Source: Bedellia somnulentella
Taxonomy: Eukaryota > Arthropoda > Insecta > Lepidoptera > Bedelliidae
Assembly: GCA_963576735.1 (NCBI GenBank)
Contig: OY755197.1
Span: 5,778,501-5,842,500 of the forward strand
Direction of reading: 5' to 3'
Length of the DNA: 64,000 nt
Part shown: piece by piece, positions 25,501 through 40,500 of the stretch
Numbering within the stretch: the first letter of the stretch is position 1
Layout of the letters: the number at the start of each line of letters is the position of its first letter
The notes under the pieces: generated by a model
The model's input: the letters and a program-made list of their open reading frames with translations, nothing else
What the model was told of the DNA's origin: nothing
The model's database searches: none
Translations under genes and position numbers: made by a program

Positions 25501-28500
25501 TTTGCCATTTGGCTACGGAACCCTAAAAACGCCTTAAGATTTGTAATAAGCAAATTCGACAGTACGAAGTCTGTCGGGTCAGCTATTTTTTAAATAAAAT
25601 AAAGGGTAGAAATACCTTACCTTTTAAGTTAACATTACATAAAGAATACAAGTTATACAGTATAATATTGTATATAAATTACTTTTCCGCAATATGCTGT
25701 GTAGTATTGGCTTAGAATAGAACTACCCCATATCTTCTTAATTATTTTTGCCTTTGTTTATCTTATTTTCTATTACAGTTAGTTTAGTTTAATAATTCTT
25801 TGTATTAACTGTTATGTCTCTCTTATTTTAACTTTTGATCATCTGTATCATCTTATTTACTATACTTTATTACCTTACTATATAACCATAGATCGGATAA
25901 TCGGATGCATATTTACCTAAACTTATTTTTTGGCTAAGAAAATATGGAGACGGCTTCTTTTTTCGGAATTGTCTTTTTCAATGTCGGGATTCGAAAAAAA
26001 TCGGGGATTTTGAATTAATCGGATATAAAACAAATTACGAATTTACGAGTTAGTTGGTTACCTACCTATCAAATTATAATATTAATTTATAACAAAAGAC
26101 ATGCATTACCGGGGTTTCTTGCACCTACCTGCACACAAACCGGTTTTGAGAATGCCGTCTCACTCGCACAAGCAGCCAAAGTTACCTATCCGTCTTACTC
26201 GCACATTCACATTTATAACGCTTTTTTGAACATAACGAGAATTGTAAATTCAAAACTGAAATTGATCTCCATTTATTTTTCGATATATTCCATAATAGTT
26301 AAAATCTTAACGTTAGTAAATGTGCAGCTAAGCGCACAACAAGCTTTACAATGTTATTCAAATATTGTTCTCAACGCAAATAATTACGGCTCCTCATTTA
26401 AAACCCTTTATTTGAGTGTGCATTCAATTATATTTATAACCAAAACGCTAACGGTATTCATCCCGAAACATTGGGTTTTTTTCCATACAAGTAATGTACA
26501 TACAAATAATATATTGTAATAGAAAACACTACAAACGTAATGAAAATACATTTAATTCTATATTCCAAACATTAAATGCATCAATTCCGAAATCTTTACG
26601 ATAAAGAAGTGCTTTCCATACTAAGCCGCCGGTCAACTTTAGGTAAATATGCATCCGATTATCCGATCTATGTATATAATACACTATATAATAAAATAAT
26701 TAATAAATACACTGTAAGCATTTCAGATTTTTTGGGCCATATGATTCGAAGCATATGACTTAGCTTTTTCAATTCTAAACTCTGGCTACACTTTATGGGG
26801 TCATATCCGTGAGTATACCTAATTATGTGTAAGTTAGCAAAAAAGTTGCTGTGTAGTGTCGGCTTAGAATAGAACTACCCCATATCTTCGAGAGGGTGTT
26901 CGTAAGTGGCGACAAAGGGTACTGGGGCTTTTAAGTGATTTTTGGGAACTTTTCCCCACTCAACTTTCAAAAGTGTTTGAGGAATTACTTATTCTGAAGC
27001 TCTGGCTACCCTTTCCAGGGATTTATAGTAATGAGTATATATAAATTACCTTTCAAGTTAACATTACAAGTGCTGCCAGCGTACCAAGGGAAACACTCGC
27101 ATAGAACTCTCTTATCGTCTCGTGAATAACAAGCTCCGTGGTAATTGCATCGTTCACAGCCTACTGGTTCGGCTGAAATATATATTAATTTGTTTGTTAT
27201 TTGTATGTGGATATGTGATTTAAACTGTATTTATTATAAACAAAGGCTATGAACATTAATGTATTTCTAAGTATAACTCAAACATGTTAGTTTTCACAAC
27301 GAATTTTTTGGTGCAAATGTTACTTAAGAAAACAATCACAAACCTTATCACTAATTGTCAGGCAAAAAATTTGGTGCATCCAGTAACTTAAAACTAAGTA
27401 ATATTAATAACTACTCTTCTAAGAGGGCACGTTAAGCCATCAATCATTACATTCATATACTCACGCCGTTAGTTTCCATTGCAGTAGGTAGAGCCTATCG
27501 ATTACAATCCTGGCAAATCTCTCAAGCTTCATTAACATCCATCAATCTTTTCATGTATACCTTTATATACTTTATTATTATTATTTATTTATTAAATCAG
27601 ACAACAAGGGTCCATAGTGTAAGTAACATTATTATCTTAGCCTATGTTAGTATACAATATTATCTATTTATTATTTAATCAGTCAATTAGCACCCGCGCA
27701 AGGTGCTGCATACTTTAAAGTATGAAGTATGTATAAGAATCTTTTTAAAGTATGAAGTATGTAAAGAAATTATTTTTTATAACAATCATTATTATTATTA
27801 CATACTACTATTTATGGAAATAACGTAAAAAAATGTGTTATATTATTATATTACCTGAACAAATCCTGCCCGGATACAAAGAATTCACACTCAGGTCTGC
27901 ATACCCCTCCAGACAACTACAGGTATATGTTCCACGCAAATTGAAACATTGGGCGTACTCTGAACAATCGTGGAATTGACCGCTTAGACATTCGTCGAAA
28001 TCTGGAATTTGGGTGTAGAAAATGATTTATTTTAGTTTCACTATACTATGCATTATGTATATTTTTGTCCTCACTTCTAGGTAAAATGACATTTACCAAT
28101 TGAAGTTAGTAAACTAACGCCCGATTTCTAAATTGAGTATTCCAGCTGAGAACAACTTAAGTATCGTTTTGTCTCATTCAGTTGTTAAAATTACAATGCG
28201 ACAGAACGATACTTAAGTTGTTTTCAGCTGGAATACTTAATTCAGAAATCGGTCGTAAGTAATTAAACCTTCAAATAACATACATACTCATGGTTTTTTA
28301 ACATGTTTTGTAATACATCAACCAGTTTTGTAAGTTGAGTTAGATAAATCATGTCAAATAAAGGATTGATGGTGATGGATACGAAAAAAAATCTTTTTTA
28401 TAAATAGCAAAATTCAGTGACCGGATAATCTAACAAGTGCACTGGAAACAGTTTCTTTAGATAGTATCCGTTAAAAAAATATAAAAACGTCGATTCCAAA

Positions 28501-31500
28501 TATAAGAACCAGTTTTTTTTTCACTTTTTTTGAAGGATTTGAAACTTTTCTTATTGCTTTACACCGATAATAAGTATGATTGATTCACATATTTTTTTAT
28601 ATATTTTTGACTTACCGCTAACATTAAGTCTATGTATAAGTTCACTAGCTGCATGTACTTCAGTTCCGCCGAGACTATAGTTATTATTGCGCAGATATTT
28701 CTCTAGCACTTCCTTTAGTCGGCTTTCGTGGGCGTTGTCTGATAACTGCAATTAGAAATTTTATGATGATTTTTAAGAGGTTATTCTTATATATCTAAAT
28801 TATTGCGGAATCTACAAAAATCAAAAAAGGAAGGAACTTATTGTTGATTAAGTTTTGCAAGTTCTTCTGCAGAAAAAGAAATATTCGTTGCGTATACAGA
28901 AATGTACTGAAATAGAATTTTTTGACTGAATTGGCCACTTCTTGATTATGTCACTTAGTATTAGAGCTGAAAACCGGAGCTATCCGCTTTAAGTGGTTAG
29001 ACCGAGCTCGTAACCATTTTGTCTTTTTTTTTGTTGTTTAATTAGTTCTTCTTTTTCAAATTCTTTTCACTGTATTATTATATAGTTTTTTTTTGTATGT
29101 GTAAAAAGACAAATATTTTTTTTTATTTATTTTATTTTTGTTATTTACGTAAAGAAGTTCTTTCCCAAGAAAATGGTGCTCTGAACTTTTTTTAGAAATG
29201 ATTATGATTATTATTATGATGAGAACTTATAAAAAGTTTGACTGCCAAAGACTTTCATCAAATCAATCAAAATCGGGACCAGAACTCAAAAGTACAAAAA
29301 GCAAGTTTCCGTCAACTAACATGTAGATAACCTTTAATCCAGCCAAGAGGCATCATACTTGCGTTATATTTTTTTATGTGTTTTAAAGTAACATTACTAG
29401 GAGCATGAATTTGATGTATTTATGTAAACTAACCTTAACATGATTTCTTACCTGCACATAAAAATCATTGACAACCCCTTGATAAACCTCTCTCTTCTCA
29501 TTCCTCATTTCAACAGGTTCAAATCCAGTAATATGTATTCCATGGTACACATCTCTTAGATCCGACTGCATTATCATCCTGTTAATTCCTTCGTGGGTAG
29601 CCAGAGATAGCATTTGATATTGACTAGTTGAGTTATCTGCTAAACTGTCGTTGTATGTCAGACGGTCTTTGCCGTGGGAATTCAGGGCTAGTTTCACGGA
29701 ATAGGTGTATGTTGCTGAAATTTTAAATTAACATTTTGTTCAATAGTTTTTTATATATTATAGTCATAAAGTTAAGTTTTGGAAAGCAAAATAGGATTAT
29801 TAAGTGATGATAAATACATAGCCTTAAAATTATTCGTAAGATTGTAATAATTATATTCCGAAGCTATACCAAGTTTGAAGATTACAAAGAAAATTTGAAG
29901 TGTGATTTGAAATGGACATTATTGATATAAATGAAAATTACAGTAACGAAAGAAAAATATATTATGCAAGTTATTTAAAGTTTTGCAAGTTTTGCTGTGT
30001 AGTGTCGGCTTAGAATAGCACTGCCCCATTTCTTCCGGTGGGTGAACGTAAGAGGCGACTAACGGTATTGGGGTTTTTAAGGGATTTTTGGGCGATGCGG
30101 TTGGAGACCCATCACCAACAACCTTTATTTTACCATCTCTTCCCCACTTAACTTTCCAAAAGTGGCTGAGGAATTTCTCATTCCTTAGCTCTGGCTACCC
30201 CATCTTGGGATTTATAGCCGTGAGTAAATGTATGTATGTATGTTATTTAAAGTTGTAACTTTATCTTCAACAGCCTTCTGAAAGGTTGAAAGCAATCAAC
30301 TTTTTCACTTTTCGTAAGACTGAACCACTGAACTCGTTACTTTTTAAAATATTCTTTTACGCTCTTCTACTACTCAAAATAGGAAATATTTTTTTAACTT
30401 AGACGGTAAATGCAATATGTCTTCTAGAAATTCCTTTATTATAATTAACAGGATACTTACGTTTACAAGGCCTATCTGGGAACATCCTAGCGAATCCTGG
30501 TCTACACACACACTTCATAATTCCGTCTATTCGTTGGCAGCGCTCATTTCTTGAGGCTTTGCAGTCTGGCTGGCATTCTTTGCTGAATGGAACTCCTAAA
30601 ATTAGAAAAGATAGGTAAATTTATAAGTAAAGATAAGTGTGTAAAGGCTTGGCAAGAGACACTATTGTAGTATAATAATATATAGTCTGTCATTTCGTTC
30701 GCCAAAAATTATGGTAAGAATGTTAAAAAAGTAATGAAATTTGAGACTTCACTATCAAAAAAAAATGTAATGTGAAGGGTCTCGTGAATGATACGTTGTT
30801 TATAAAAGTGTATTTGCCATTGAAGATTTTATATCCTTACATGTCATCACCTCTGTTTCATTTCAAGTTTACTAGACTAAAGTAACAACAGAGTTACTAA
30901 TGTTCTGTAAAAGATGCTTTTGCAATTTAATTTAAATCTTCTTCCACTAAAATACGCTATGTAAATTGTACCACGTCACATACAATTTTTTTATAGCTTT
31001 AAAGTGGCTCAATAGCTAATTTTTTCTTCAAACAATGGCTCTGAATGTATGAATAATATAAATAATTATTTCATGGATGTGAGTTTTCTGAAATTAAGAT
31101 CTAACGAACCCATTATGTGAAATAAAGTTGTATATTACAAATCTAAAAACGAATACATACCTCCATTTCCAACATTAGTTGTCTCCAGATAAGGTGCTCC
31201 AGCTAATAATATTTCTCCAAACAATACTTGCGACACTCCATTGCTATTCACTTGTTCATTTCTTGTCACGCCATCATAGTCTGAAGTCTCTATTTCCGAA
31301 TTAATTATAGGAGGCGAATTACCACCATTTTGAGATTTATTCACAACTACAAAGAATGTATCATTATCCCCTTCATTATCATGAACTTTATGAACATTCT
31401 CTGTTGTGTCTGTATCTTTGATTATAAAGTTCTCTGTGTCTTCAGAAGACATTGTAATATCATCTAAGGCTATTTTAGTTTTCGTCGGAACTTCCCTCAC

Positions 31501-34500
31501 TGGTGTAGGCTCAATTTGAATAGGAATATGTTTTGTGACTGTTTCTATTATAGTAACTGGTTGTACTTCTGTTCGTATTTCTGTTATTACATCAACGATT
31601 GTTGACGTCAAAGTATTGAACAAAGTTAGCGTTTCAGTTACAGCCCCTTCTGACTGACTAACAAGACTAGTTTTCGTTTGGGTAACAGTTAATGTATGCG
31701 TTACGTTTATAAAATCTATGTTAGATATTGTCTGTGGAGGTTCTAGTAATGTTTTAGTTAAAGTAATTATTGTAGTTTTGAATTCCGTTTTTACTGGCGG
31801 AACTTCTTCCTTCAGTTTCACATCATTTTCTGACAGAACAGTTGGTTTCACTAAAGGTATTACTTCATTTTCCTTGTTAATTATTGAACTGTCTAATGGA
31901 GGTGTTCTTTCTATAACTGAAGCATCAATTTTGTTTGGTTCATATGTATCGTTTTGATGAAGTACTTCAGTAGGCTGTATAGGGTCATTTACAATTGAAG
32001 ACTCTGAACTTTGGATAAGGCCTGGACGTAATATGGACGATTTTGGAGGCAAAGGTTTAGGTAATATTCTTGAAGGAGCTTGTCTTGTAGGATACAATAC
32101 ATCTGGCCTAGACAAAGTTTTAGTTGGTCTTATTATAACTGTAGGTTTTGGCGGAGCTTTGTACTTAATGGAATTTGATTTTATATCTTCTTCTTTGGGC
32201 GGGTACGGCTTGCGTGTTCTGTTGTATCTGTTTCTAAGTGGAATTACACTTATTTTTTCGGTCGATGTGCTTTCTTTACTATTATCACTTAAATCTACAT
32301 CACTCAAACTTTCTTCAGAAGAGGTATTAATCTTAGATATACTTTCAGTACTAACGTCATCTATATTTTGTTCTTTGGTTGTTGTAGACAGCTCAGTGGA
32401 TGATAGTTCTGGAGTCTCGTGTATATCTGATGGTGTTGATTTTTCAGGGAATAAAACGGAAGTAGGAGCAAAATCAAATTTAGATGAAAAGTCTATTCCG
32501 GATGATGTGAGCCACCCAGAAGAGATGGCGGTTGGGAATACAACATTTGAATTGTTTGAAAGATTCAAAGATGGCGCCGGCAGTTCATTGATAGGATTTC
32601 TTAGTGGTGGAATCAGTTGAGATGAAGGATAATCTCTGTTGAAGTTTGGTTTCTTTATATTGTTAAGAATATCATAAGTAGGCCTATAAGTAGAAACTTC
32701 ATCTCTGTTGATTGGTTTTCTGGTTGGTCTTTGTGTTGGCATTCTTGGAGTTATTGTTCTAGGAGGCTTAGTTCGGTAAGGCGGTGGGGTCCTTGGGGGC
32801 AAAGTTGGCCTAGGAGATGCGGGGCTTCTCGAAGGTATAGGCCTCATTGGTGGCGCATTAGAATTCACATTTGGCGGAGGGCTCATTCCCATGATTGTCT
32901 CATCTGTACTTGAAGGTTTAAAACTATAATCCATGGTTGGTGGAGGTGGTGATAAATCGATTATTTCACTCGAAGAAAGAGTCGAATAAGTAGAAGACTT
33001 TTCGTTCGTATTACCAGCAAGAGTCAATGGTTTTTTGTCTTGAATCTGAATTGTAGATGTGATAATAGAATTGTTGCCGCGAACTGAGAAAACAGGTCTT
33101 TGTGGCTTTTTATATTTATTAAACTCATTATTTGAAATTTGCTGAGTGGAAGGTTTGTGTGTTGTCGCTGACTGCATTTCTTCACCGATATTGAGATCAA
33201 TGCCAATTGTATCTTCGTATGACTCATTTGTAGAATTTTCCAACATTTCATTAATCTGCCAATGTGGCTGGTGTAGTTGATGTTCTAAAGTAGTCGCACT
33301 ATTCACAGTGAAAGGACGTGGCTTAGGATTATTATTATCATAAATGGGCTTCATCGAATTTGATTGGTAGTCACTAGTTTTATTGTAAGAGTTTACATCA
33401 AATGGTTTTTCTGTTTGAGTTCCAGGATTAAAATCAACAAAGTTGTTACCCTGATTATTATTATTGTTAAGTTTTGAGTCATCAATTACTTCATCCTTTA
33501 ATAAAGTTATCTCGTTTGAAAGTTTTGAATCTTCTACGCGGATATCTTTTTCAGTTGAAGAGCTTACAACATCAACATTCATAGATTCTTGACTTATTTC
33601 TCCATCTGAATCATTTTCGCTATCATCTTCGTCTTGACCATCGTATACTTCGTGTGAAGTTTCGTACACTTCATTATGTCTGTTTGGGGCGTTTGTTTTA
33701 GCTGTTGTAGTTTCATCGCTATTATCTCTGATAGGTATATCATAGACTTGTTGCTTAATAACACCGAAGTTTTGTGGAATATAGTTGGGATGTATTGGTT
33801 TCCTTGTAAATGGCCTTTGATCTGTGTTTTTGTTTGTTTCTGGTATAATTGTAGACGTTTTCTCTTCATTCTGGTAAGAGGTTGAATCTTCCGGTTTATT
33901 TGTAGACCAATACCCAGTTGGTGGTTTACCAACATCGGTGATTTTTTGACCAAAGTTGGGTGGTTGTTTCCGATTGTACTCATACAACAATGGAATCGAT
34001 TTTCTCGTGGAAACATCAATATTATTTATGTTCTTGATATCATCAAACGGAACGTTAGAATACCAACCATGAGAATTTGTTGGTGCGTTTGGTATAAGTT
34101 TAGCTGGTCTCTTTTGCTCAGGTTTTACATCTTCAATATATTCAGTCACTGGCTTTATATCAAATTGAGGATCGTTAATAGTTGGGAAATTGGCATGACT
34201 ATTCAAAGACGGAACAGGCGATTGTGAATTTTCGTTTTTATTAGTGTTATCTGTATATTCTAAGGTTGAACTAACAAATGGGCGCGATGTTGTTTCAATT
34301 GTAGCTTCTTCTTTTTTAGTTGAAAACGCTTGTTGACTATCACTGGACTCTTTATTCACGTCTTTTTGCTTTGTATTGTAAGTTTCAAAATTGGGTGAAT
34401 CTTCGACTCGTATGGCAAAGTTTGTTCCAATGGGTATATCAGTATTTACAGCATGCGCATCAACAGGTACTGCTATACTTGAACCGAATATCTGACCAGT

Positions 34501-37500
34501 TTCACCAATATTGCTTGCCACATTAGTGGCTGTATTTAAAGTCACTGTGTAGGTGCCATCATTATCATTGTTGTTCTTTATGATACTAGGTTTTGCATTG
34601 GCAATGTTTGGTGAAGAAACTACTTGGAATGAGTCTGGATGTGATTGATGGACTTGGTTATTATGCTGATATTTGTTGTAACTATGTTGATTAGAATTTG
34701 GTGCACTAGGTATATGCATTGTAAATGCTGGAGAATTAGCACTAGAAGGAGATTGGGCAGCATAATACACTTCTGAAGTCACTTTGGGTGGGACTTGGTC
34801 GTGATTTTGATGAGGTTTAGGTACAGGATGTTGAATGTTTAAGAATACTTTCATATCTTGAATAGGTTTTGTATGAACAACTGGTTTATTACTGAAATGA
34901 TTCTTGTCATAGCTTTCATGATAAGCCATTTTTGGTGGCGGCGGTGGTGGAACTGCAAGGTAGTTTTCGTATTCTTTGTCAATAATCTCTTTTCCATCTT
35001 TGTTGTACTTATTGTTGTATTTTTCGAATTTTCCATTTCCGGTGGGTTTGTAAATGTCTGGATTATATACTGTAATCTGTGGTCCTATATGGAAATGTGT
35101 TTCTTGATTACTCGTCGGTGGGGGTAGTTTATGATAATCAGGTCTTTTATTCTCTTTTCTCTTATACTTTTGATCGGTTTTGTATAAAGCTGGATTACTT
35201 GATGAATGGTAAGGTTCATGAGATTGTATCACAGGTGTCTTTTTCGGAGATTTGTTGCCAGTAGTTGGAACATTATGTACATTGGTCATTTGTGGAGCAT
35301 CTATACTAAAACTTCCAAAATATCCGGGTTCTGGATAGGGTAGCGATTCATCAAAATAATCACCAGACTTGTGAGGTTCCGATGAACCAGCAAACACTAA
35401 AGCTGTTGCACTCCCGTGAGGAATAATTACGTTTGCAACTTTAGAGGGTTGAATATCTACTAAGAAAGGTTTATTTGATTCTCCATTTGGCGGAATCTTT
35501 TCGCCCTTAAAATTAACTTTACTATCAACAATTTCAGAAGAACTCGGGCTATTATCTAATTCTTCATCTTTGGAATCAGGAGAAGGTCTTAAGTCCATTT
35601 GCTGTTTAGTTGACACAACATCATTTGGTGGTTTTGCTAATGAAGGTATATAATCTATAAACGCAGGTCTTCCATGATTTCCTAGGATACCTTTCGTGTT
35701 AATATAATCCGTTTTCATCATATTATCGCTCGCTGGCGTTGAACTAAACGGCCTCGAAGGCATTTTATTAACATGAGGATGATTCTTATTAACGTTTCGA
35801 TTATGGGATTCCTGATTATTTCCTTGAGATGTCATTGGTCGATGCAAATCACGACTTGGCTTTGGTTTAGGTCTTGGTATTTCAGGAGGTCTTAAATCAT
35901 AGGAATCATCCACATTTGCTGCCAAAGGCATAGGCTCTTTGAACGACAAACTTTCCTGAGAATATGTCTCACTACCAGCTACAAAACTGTCCAAAGGCGG
36001 TGGATTTACTGGATTTTGTAGTCTAATACCACTTGCTGCTAATGTTAGAGGACCACCAACAGCTGGCTTGCCAACTATTACGTCAGAATTAGCAGTTATA
36101 ATTTCACCAGGACTTATAGGAATACCTCCATTGACTAATGGACTCTCGTGAATCATTTTGTTAGGAATATGGGCTTTTGAGTGTTTTTGATCTCCTGATG
36201 AAGCCCAGACAAGATTTTGATGCAAAGTAGCATTAGTATATACAGTTTGTGATTCAGATGTTTCCATTTCATCTACGGGTATATAAATTGGAAAGTTATG
36301 TTTAACTTCGATATCACTGTCAATTCTTTTATTTACGTTGTACGGTGTGAGGTGTGTCACGGGTTTCTGAGTTGTAGTAGTAGTTGATTTATTAAAGTCT
36401 GGTTTTTTACTTGACATAAATCCACCGGTCATTTTTTCTATCACTGGTGCTAATTGCGATAATCCTTTTATTCCCAATGTACCCAATTTAAGTAAATCGG
36501 CAACAACAAACTTATTTTTATTTGGTTTATGAGGTTTTTCAGTTTTTAATTTCTCAGGTTTTTTTGTTGTTGTTTTAGGTTGTTTAGGTGGTGCTGGTGC
36601 TTTTTCGTTCGTCAAAAGCTCGCTTTCTTCAACGGAACCTGATTCTTTTTCTTCGGAATAATCATTGATAACTTCCGTATATTTTTCTACTATCCTGTCT
36701 GTAGGGGCAGATTGCGTATTTGCCTCATATTCATATGGATATTTAGTTTTTTTGTCAATAGTAGTTGGTCTGACGTCCACTTTGTGACCTCCATATTTAG
36801 AAGCTTTAATTGCTGGTTTTTTAAAACCCTCACTGGGGTGTTTGGTTTTTAAAGCTTCTGTTTTTTTATGACTACATGAACATGAACTAGTACATGGAAT
36901 ATGACCAACTTCAGAAGGCTGTATAACATCAAAATTTGGTTGTTCATTCTCATCGTCTATTCTTTTTTCAATCTTCGGAAAATCATTGCGATAAAATACA
37001 TTCGCTGCAGATGGTTCTATCGTTTTAAAATCCATTAGTTTTGTCTGAAAGAAAAATAAACCATTACTAATAACTCCAAAAATCTAACACCAATATTAAA
37101 TGGGTGTTACTAAAAGGGTATATTAAATCTAAGTGTTACAATAACGTTTCGGAAATTAGTTCACATGTTGCTATGTTTAATAATACTCCATACATTTAGT
37201 AAAATGAAAGGGACTAAATGTTACTTTCTACAAGGAAAAACCATATTACATCGGGTAGGATTCGTCGCTTGCCAAACTTTTGGAGAATGGAATAACCCAA
37301 GGTTGGTTATTTCAAAATCTTACTTTAGTCGGCTTTATATCTGCTATCAAATCAGTTGCGTAAAGATTCGTAAGAGATTCAGTGGTAACCATAGAAACGA
37401 TAGTTTCGAACGTCGAAATGGAGCTCCTTTGATTTTGGACAACAGTTTTCAAATAAGTGAATGTAGTGAGGCATGTTTTGATGACGTAATTGTGTTGTAC

Positions 37501-40500
37501 GACAGGCAAACGAAAAATATGTTGGCGATTCAAAAGCGATCTTTTTGGTGGAGCGCTGCGATTCACTGGCATAAGTTTAGTCTTTCTCTGGAGGAAGAAA
37601 AATGTAACGCTATAATTTGATATTACTTATGAGGCGCACTATTATTTGGCACATCTTGAAAAACCATAAAAAAATACTAGCTATATCCTAAACATGAGTT
37701 TATGACGTGTTTTGCTATGGAAACGGGGTCAATTTGTTTTCATGTCAGTCAGTCTAATAAGGGCCAGTTTCACCACTAACAGATAGTTATCTGACACATC
37801 ACGTTATCTGATGAATAAAAGTGGCTGATAAATTTTGTAGGTTTCACCATCTATCTATCAAATAAATTACCCGTTAGTTAGTGATTTTTTGCTGTGTTGA
37901 GTTTCGTTTTTATAATTTACTACGGAAAAAAAGTGGAAGGAATGTTCAGTTCACTCAGGAAGAAACGGACTTATTGGTGTCGCTTGCAGAGGCCAAAAAT
38001 ATATGTTAAAAATTATTCCAAAAATTCAAATATGTCCATGTTAGAGCACTTCTTATTACAATTTGAACATTGGTAAAGCAGTTTCATAATTTACCGTCTA
38101 CAAGTGGCGGTAAATTATGAAAAAAATGTAAAAAAAGTTTCTTATCTGCCGAATTAGAATTTAACAGTCACTTGATGTGACTGAAAAGATACCAGGGAGT
38201 TTATCTGCAAGATATTACTATCTGAGACCTGTGAAACCGAAACTTGTTGTTTATCCGGCAGATAAGTGTATTTATATGTATAAATAGATTATTAGAGAGT
38301 TTATCTGTGAGTGGTGAAACTGGCCCTAAGTCAGTCAAACACGGTATCACGATATTGGATATAGCGAACGATAAATATTTTGTAATTATTTATGGTATAT
38401 TTTATATACCAAAGTGGCCTTATTCACTTCAAGATCAGAACTTTTCGATTAAGGAGTGTAATGTGGTATAAACGGCAGCTATCTGATTACGTGATGGTAA
38501 CAACATACTTTTTTATCTCTTTATTAGAATACTCGGAACCATCATTTTGCGATTTTCCTGATTTTAGTCCTGCCTGCACCTTTTGTAAAAATCGTGCGTG
38601 TGTAAGAATTTAAAGTGTTATATTTTTAAGGAAATAGAAAACTGGCAAATGTAGCCCTGAAGAACTAAAAATGACTTGTAGTCACTAAGTCCACGCCATA
38701 TTTTGAATACAGATTAAACAAATTAATACACTCCAAGATATTCATTGTTTTCCTACTAAGAGTCGATCCCGGGTCTTCTGGGTCAAAATCCCAACATCTT
38801 AATTAAAAATTTCAAAGTTTAAACACATACCTGATCATATTTCTCGGGTGTAGAATTTTTATCCTTGACTAAAACTTCTACTCCGTTAGACATGACCCGA
38901 GTAGCTAAATTTTTAAGTTTTCTCTCATCTTCTTCCGAAGTTGGGTGGTTTACTAAATCCATCTCTCTTCCTGGCCTCCATGGGCTATTGTCATAAACTA
39001 TCCCGGCAGAATTGAAGGCTGAAAACATTAAGTACATTCTGTAGAACTTCATTTAGATGTGTTTGTTTTTAATTATTTACACTTTCATGAATTTTACTTA
39101 TAGAATAATTTACAATGTTGTGATATTTGGTGTTGACGGTAATAAATATATATACTATATAAATAAATTGATTGGTTTTCACATGAAGATCAAATAACGT
39201 CATAGCCTCAAGAATAAAAGAGCTTGTACGAAAATATTAATAAAAGGAAACGAGGCGCGGGAGATATGTCAGATTCGTACAAATTGGCGATCGATAGTCT
39301 CTGCCTACCCCTACGTAATGTCTCAACAAGCTTCTACTCTTTCGATTACTTTGCGACGAACCATTTCAAACTTTTCAAAGTATATACAAGCCCCGTGATA
39401 TATTCATATTTGAACCTAAAAAGCGGGATGCGTTAATTATAATTTAATGATCGTGACAAGTATCATACAAAGGTATCTCTGTGTCTGTCCTTATTAGAAA
39501 TATGATGGCAGCGTGATGGTATATATGGATGTGTCTTTTGTAATTGTAATTTAATTATTCGGATATTGTAATTTAATTAAAATTTAATTATTCGTGATAT
39601 ATTCATATTTCCGTGCCGTGTAATGTCGGCTTAGAATAACACTACCCCATTTCGACCCGTGGGTGATCGTAAAAGGCGACTAAGGGTATAGGGGCTTCTT
39701 AAGTGATTTTTGGGCGATGTGGTTGGAGACCCGTCACCAAAAATATTTATTTATTATTACCACCTTTTCCCCACTCAACTTCCAAAAGTGGCTGAGGAAT
39801 TTCTAATTCCAAAGCTCTGGCTACCCCGTTAAGGGATTTATAGCCGTGAGTATATGTATGTATGTATGTATATTCATATTTGAACCTAAAAAGCGGGATG
39901 CGTTAATTATAATTTAATGATCGTGACAAGTATCATACAAAGGTATCTCTGTGTCTGTCCTTATTAGAAATATGATGGCAGCGTGATGGTATATATGGAT
40001 GTGTCTTTTGTAATTGTAATTTAATTATTCGAATAGATAGAAAAGAAGAAAATCCTAAGCCTATAATTACTGCCCTTTGAGGTAGATAAGACACTAAAGA
40101 TCGCCATTTTGTAGTATTCTGAACTACCATTCAGCTTCCCTCACAATATTTTCTATCGTTGCTGGCCGTTCTCTACCCAGAATGCCATCTAAATATATAC
40201 AACAATACAGTGGTTGTTATAACAGTAACATTAAAAATAGCACAATAGAGTATTTACAAAACTTAACATTAAGATATTTTTTCTAATTTTGTATTATTAA
40301 CTGTTTAGTGTCGGCATATGAGAGCACTAACCTATCTCTCTCGCAGAGAGTCGTACGAGCCAAGTTAGGGGTTTGGGGCGTGTTGTGGTGATCGTAAGAG
40401 GCGACTAAGGGTATTGGGGCAGTTGTAGAGAAATCACCAAGAACATTCATTTTACAATCTTTTTCTCACTCAAGTTCAAAAAGTGGCTGAGGAATTTCTA

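Noticed and set aside
26226..26519. 97-codon frame inside TIR element B as a transposase
   Set aside because: It is far too short, its start is not ATG-supported, and no catalytic motif is visible.
27560..27800. CRISPR-like array in the short repeats of the intron
   Set aside because: Only two copies of a ~20-base unit and AT-rich simple sequence; no spacer pattern, and the genome is eukaryotic.
32033..32620. 195-codon plus-strand frame
   Set aside because: It is the antisense shadow of the gene 1 mucin exon; biased codon use on the minus strand keeps the plus strand open.
37165..37620. 151-codon plus-strand frame in intron 2 of gene 1
   Set aside because: No domain, no repeats of codon pattern and no neighbouring exons on that strand. 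Kept out for lack of support.
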